Shown here piece after piece: positions 15,967 to 17,555 of a stretch of DNA of 17,555 nt. Within the stretch, counting starts at the first letter, position 1, and the number at the start of each line of letters is the position of its first letter. The notes beneath the pieces are model-generated. The model had not been told where the DNA came from and did not search any database. It worked only from the letters and a program-made list of their open reading frames with translations. Source of the DNA: Neocallimastix lanati (nom. inval.) (lineage: Eukaryota > Neocallimastigomycota > Neocallimastigomycetes > Neocallimastigales > Neocallimastigaceae); assembly GCA_016946835.1 (NCBI GenBank), contig JACVTC010000575.1:1-17555 (forward strand), read 5' to 3'. The translations under genes were made by a program, and so were the position numbers.

Positions 15967-17555
15967 AAAAAGTGCCCTTTGGATAAGGTCTTTTTTCTTT
16001 AAAACTTACTGTTTTAATTATTATTATTATTAATATTATTATTATTATTATTAGTAGTAGTAGTAGTAGTTCATTCCAAAATTTATAAAGAAAGTCCGTG
16101 ATGATTTTAAATTTATAATAATCTTTATTATTTAATATACTGTCTAATATGTTATAATTTGGTGGTGGATGATCACTAAGGAAAGCTGACTTTTCAATAT
16201 TAAATTCCATTCCATTTTCTTCAGCCCATTTAAAACAGATATCTAACATTTTTGCATATCTTTTTAATTTTCATGATTTAATTTAATATCATCAGCATAG
16301 AAAAGACAATGAGGTAAAGGATCATTTGAATACTTTTCCGTCAATTCTGATGCTAAATCATCAATGAAAATATTAAAAAAGTAGGGGTGATAAAATAGCA
16401 CCTTGTAATAAGTCTCTTTGTAATTTCTATTTCATTAGTTATTTCCTGATTTACAATTATTCTAGTAGTACATTCAGAAAATAAAGAAGCAATCGATGAG
16501 AGGATACCTTTGGGAAGATTTCTTTTTTCTATTTTTTTTTTATCAACATTTTTATTGGAACGGTATCATAGGCTTTCTTTAAATCCAAAAAAAAAAAAAC
16601 ATGATATTTTTTGGATTATAACTCTGAGCTGTTTCATTTGAGGCTATGACATGTGTTACTGTGGAATACCCTGAACGAAATCCTGCTTGATTTCCACACA
16701 ATTTAAGTTCTTTTTTTCAATTTCTGATTCATATAATCTAATAATAGACCTTCAAATACTTTACGAAATGTAGTTGTTATTGACATTGGTCTAAAATCTT
16801 TAATATAGGAGGACTTCTTCTTTTTTTGGAATAGGAAATGTAACGGATTCATTCCATCCTTTAGGCGTCATTCCAAACTTCATACACATTCTGATAAAGG
16901 CGAAGTAAAAGTTTTGGAAAATCTGTTCCTAAAAGAGTTTTCAACATTACTGGATGAATCCCGTCTATTCCACATACTTTATTTGAGGTTAACTTACTAA
17001 TTTTAAACTTAATTTGATCCTCATTCAAATATTCATAAAATTCCTTATCATAGCATCTCAAAATAGTTTTTTTCTTATGTCCCTAGGATTGAATTTCTGG
17101 TTTTTTATATTTATATATTTTTTTTTATAATAATTAAAAACATCTTCAAGAGGTGTTAAATTTAGTGATTCTAATTCAATAAATTGAGGATTTTCATTGA
17201 GTTCTTTAAATGTTCCTTAAAAAGTTTCAGTACCGTATTTATTTCTATTGGTTTTTTTTTTTCTGAAATTGAATTAGAATATTGTTTCTAATTCATTGTT
17301 TGTACTTGTTGATTTTTGATTTTTCATTATCCGATATAGATTTTCCAATTTCAAAAAAAAAAAAAAAAAAAATTTTATCTATATCGGGAGATTGATACAC
17401 ATTTTTATTTGCTGATAAAGAACCCAATAAATCAGAACTTCGTATCTTGTAAAAATCCCCCTTATTAATTCATCGAAGGAATTTTGTATCATTTGTTTTT
17501 ACCTCCACTAAAGATTGTTGAAATTTTATTGATGATTGTTTTTTCGAATTTTGAA
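15967..17555 (-). mobile_element. LINE-type non-LTR retrotransposon, copy 2, internally deleted, runs off the window
   Basis: Same family and orientation as copy 1. The segments matching 1571-1893 and about 127-353 are very similar to copy 1, including GGTGGTGGATGATCAC and GGAAAGCTGACTTTTC. Everything between copy-1 positions 348 and 1571 is missing. The 5' side extends beyond 17555, so an endonuclease domain may lie outside the window. The 3' end is AAAGGGCACTTTTT (minus strand, about 15967-15980) followed by only a short A-rich stretch. Confidence 0.85.
15967..17555 (-). pseudogene. LINE reverse transcriptase ORF, copy 2, deleted and frameshifted
   Basis: Minus-strand motifs in order: a linker (NPQFIELESLNLTPLEDVF) near 17200-17140; the RT finger region (SKLTSNKVCGIDGIHPVMLK) near 17000-16940; TPKGWNESVTFPIPKK near 16866; DFRPMSITTTFRKVFEG near 16790; NQAGFRSGYSTVTHV near 16690; domain A LDLKKAYDTVP with its catalytic Asp at 16585-16583; domain B LLQGAILSPLLF near 16400; and YADD at 16299-16288. 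After SAFLSD it joins HPPPNYNILDSIL directly, skipping domain E, the thumb and the CCHC knuckle. Frame breaks occur near 17482 (TGA), 17353-17372 (A run), about 16885, about 16815, about 16715 and at the 13-A run 16587-16599. It is not functional. Confidence 0.85.

Noticed and set aside
1-17555. LTR retrotransposon or integrated virus
   Set aside because: The RT motif order, C-terminal CCHC knuckle, A-rich tail and absence of LTRs, integrase or capsid genes all fit a LINE.

Overview
The window looks like a piece of an extremely AT-rich fungal nuclear genome, most probably an anaerobic gut fungus (Neocallimastigomycota: Neocallimastix, Piromyces, Anaeromyces type). This is an inference from general familiarity, not from a search. 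It rests on long A/T homopolymers and microsatellites between genes, short GT-AG introns, a leucine-rich-repeat (LRR) membrane protein with an Asn-rich tail ending in a PPPY motif, and a LINE-type reverse transcriptase of a kind I associate with these fungi. Dictyostelium-like AT-rich protists are the main alternative.

Layout from left to right. Positions 1-1893 hold a 5'-truncated, frameshifted LINE on the minus strand (copy 1), with its A-rich tail at the window edge, an internal (ATTATC)n microsatellite, the YADD active site and a C-terminal CCHC knuckle. Positions 1892-2417 are a tandem array of exact 198-bp period that begins where the LINE stops. Positions 2418-2509 are a foldback hairpin. 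Positions 2591-3267 are a second tandem array with a unit of about 273-275 bp. Positions 3355-3602 are a 47-bp array. Positions 3600-9590 are about 6 kb of A-rich, almost C-free minisatellite built from a few short words and containing nested duplications of 28, about 170, about 255 and about 390 bp.

The only cellular protein gene I can support is on the plus strand at 9694-11634. It has four short exons, each encoding one LRR, all separated by phase-2 introns. A long last exon encodes a four-Cys cap, one transmembrane helix and an Asn-rich cytoplasmic tail. The 5' end (signal peptide and earlier repeats) is not visible, and exon 4 carries an in-frame TAA. Because every visible splice junction is phase 2, skipping exon 4 would restore the frame.

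From 11635 to about 15960 I see no gene, only AT-rich spacer with weak tandem repeats, hairpins and a cluster of short GC-cored palindromes. From about 15967 to the window end lies LINE copy 2, also on the minus strand. It has more of the RT (fingers, domains A, B and C) but lacks the segment from the end of the palm to beyond the knuckle, removed by a deletion with a 6-bp microhomology junction. The two LINE copies are direct repeats on either side of all the satellite DNA and the LRR gene.

Most long ORFs in the window are reading frames through simple repeats and are not annotated as genes. I do not see a new defence, regulatory or enzymatic system. The most interesting material is repeat biology (microsatellite birth from LINE coding sequence, two satellites sharing a short GC-rich core, the C-poor 6-kb tract) and the skippable stop-bearing exon of the LRR gene.
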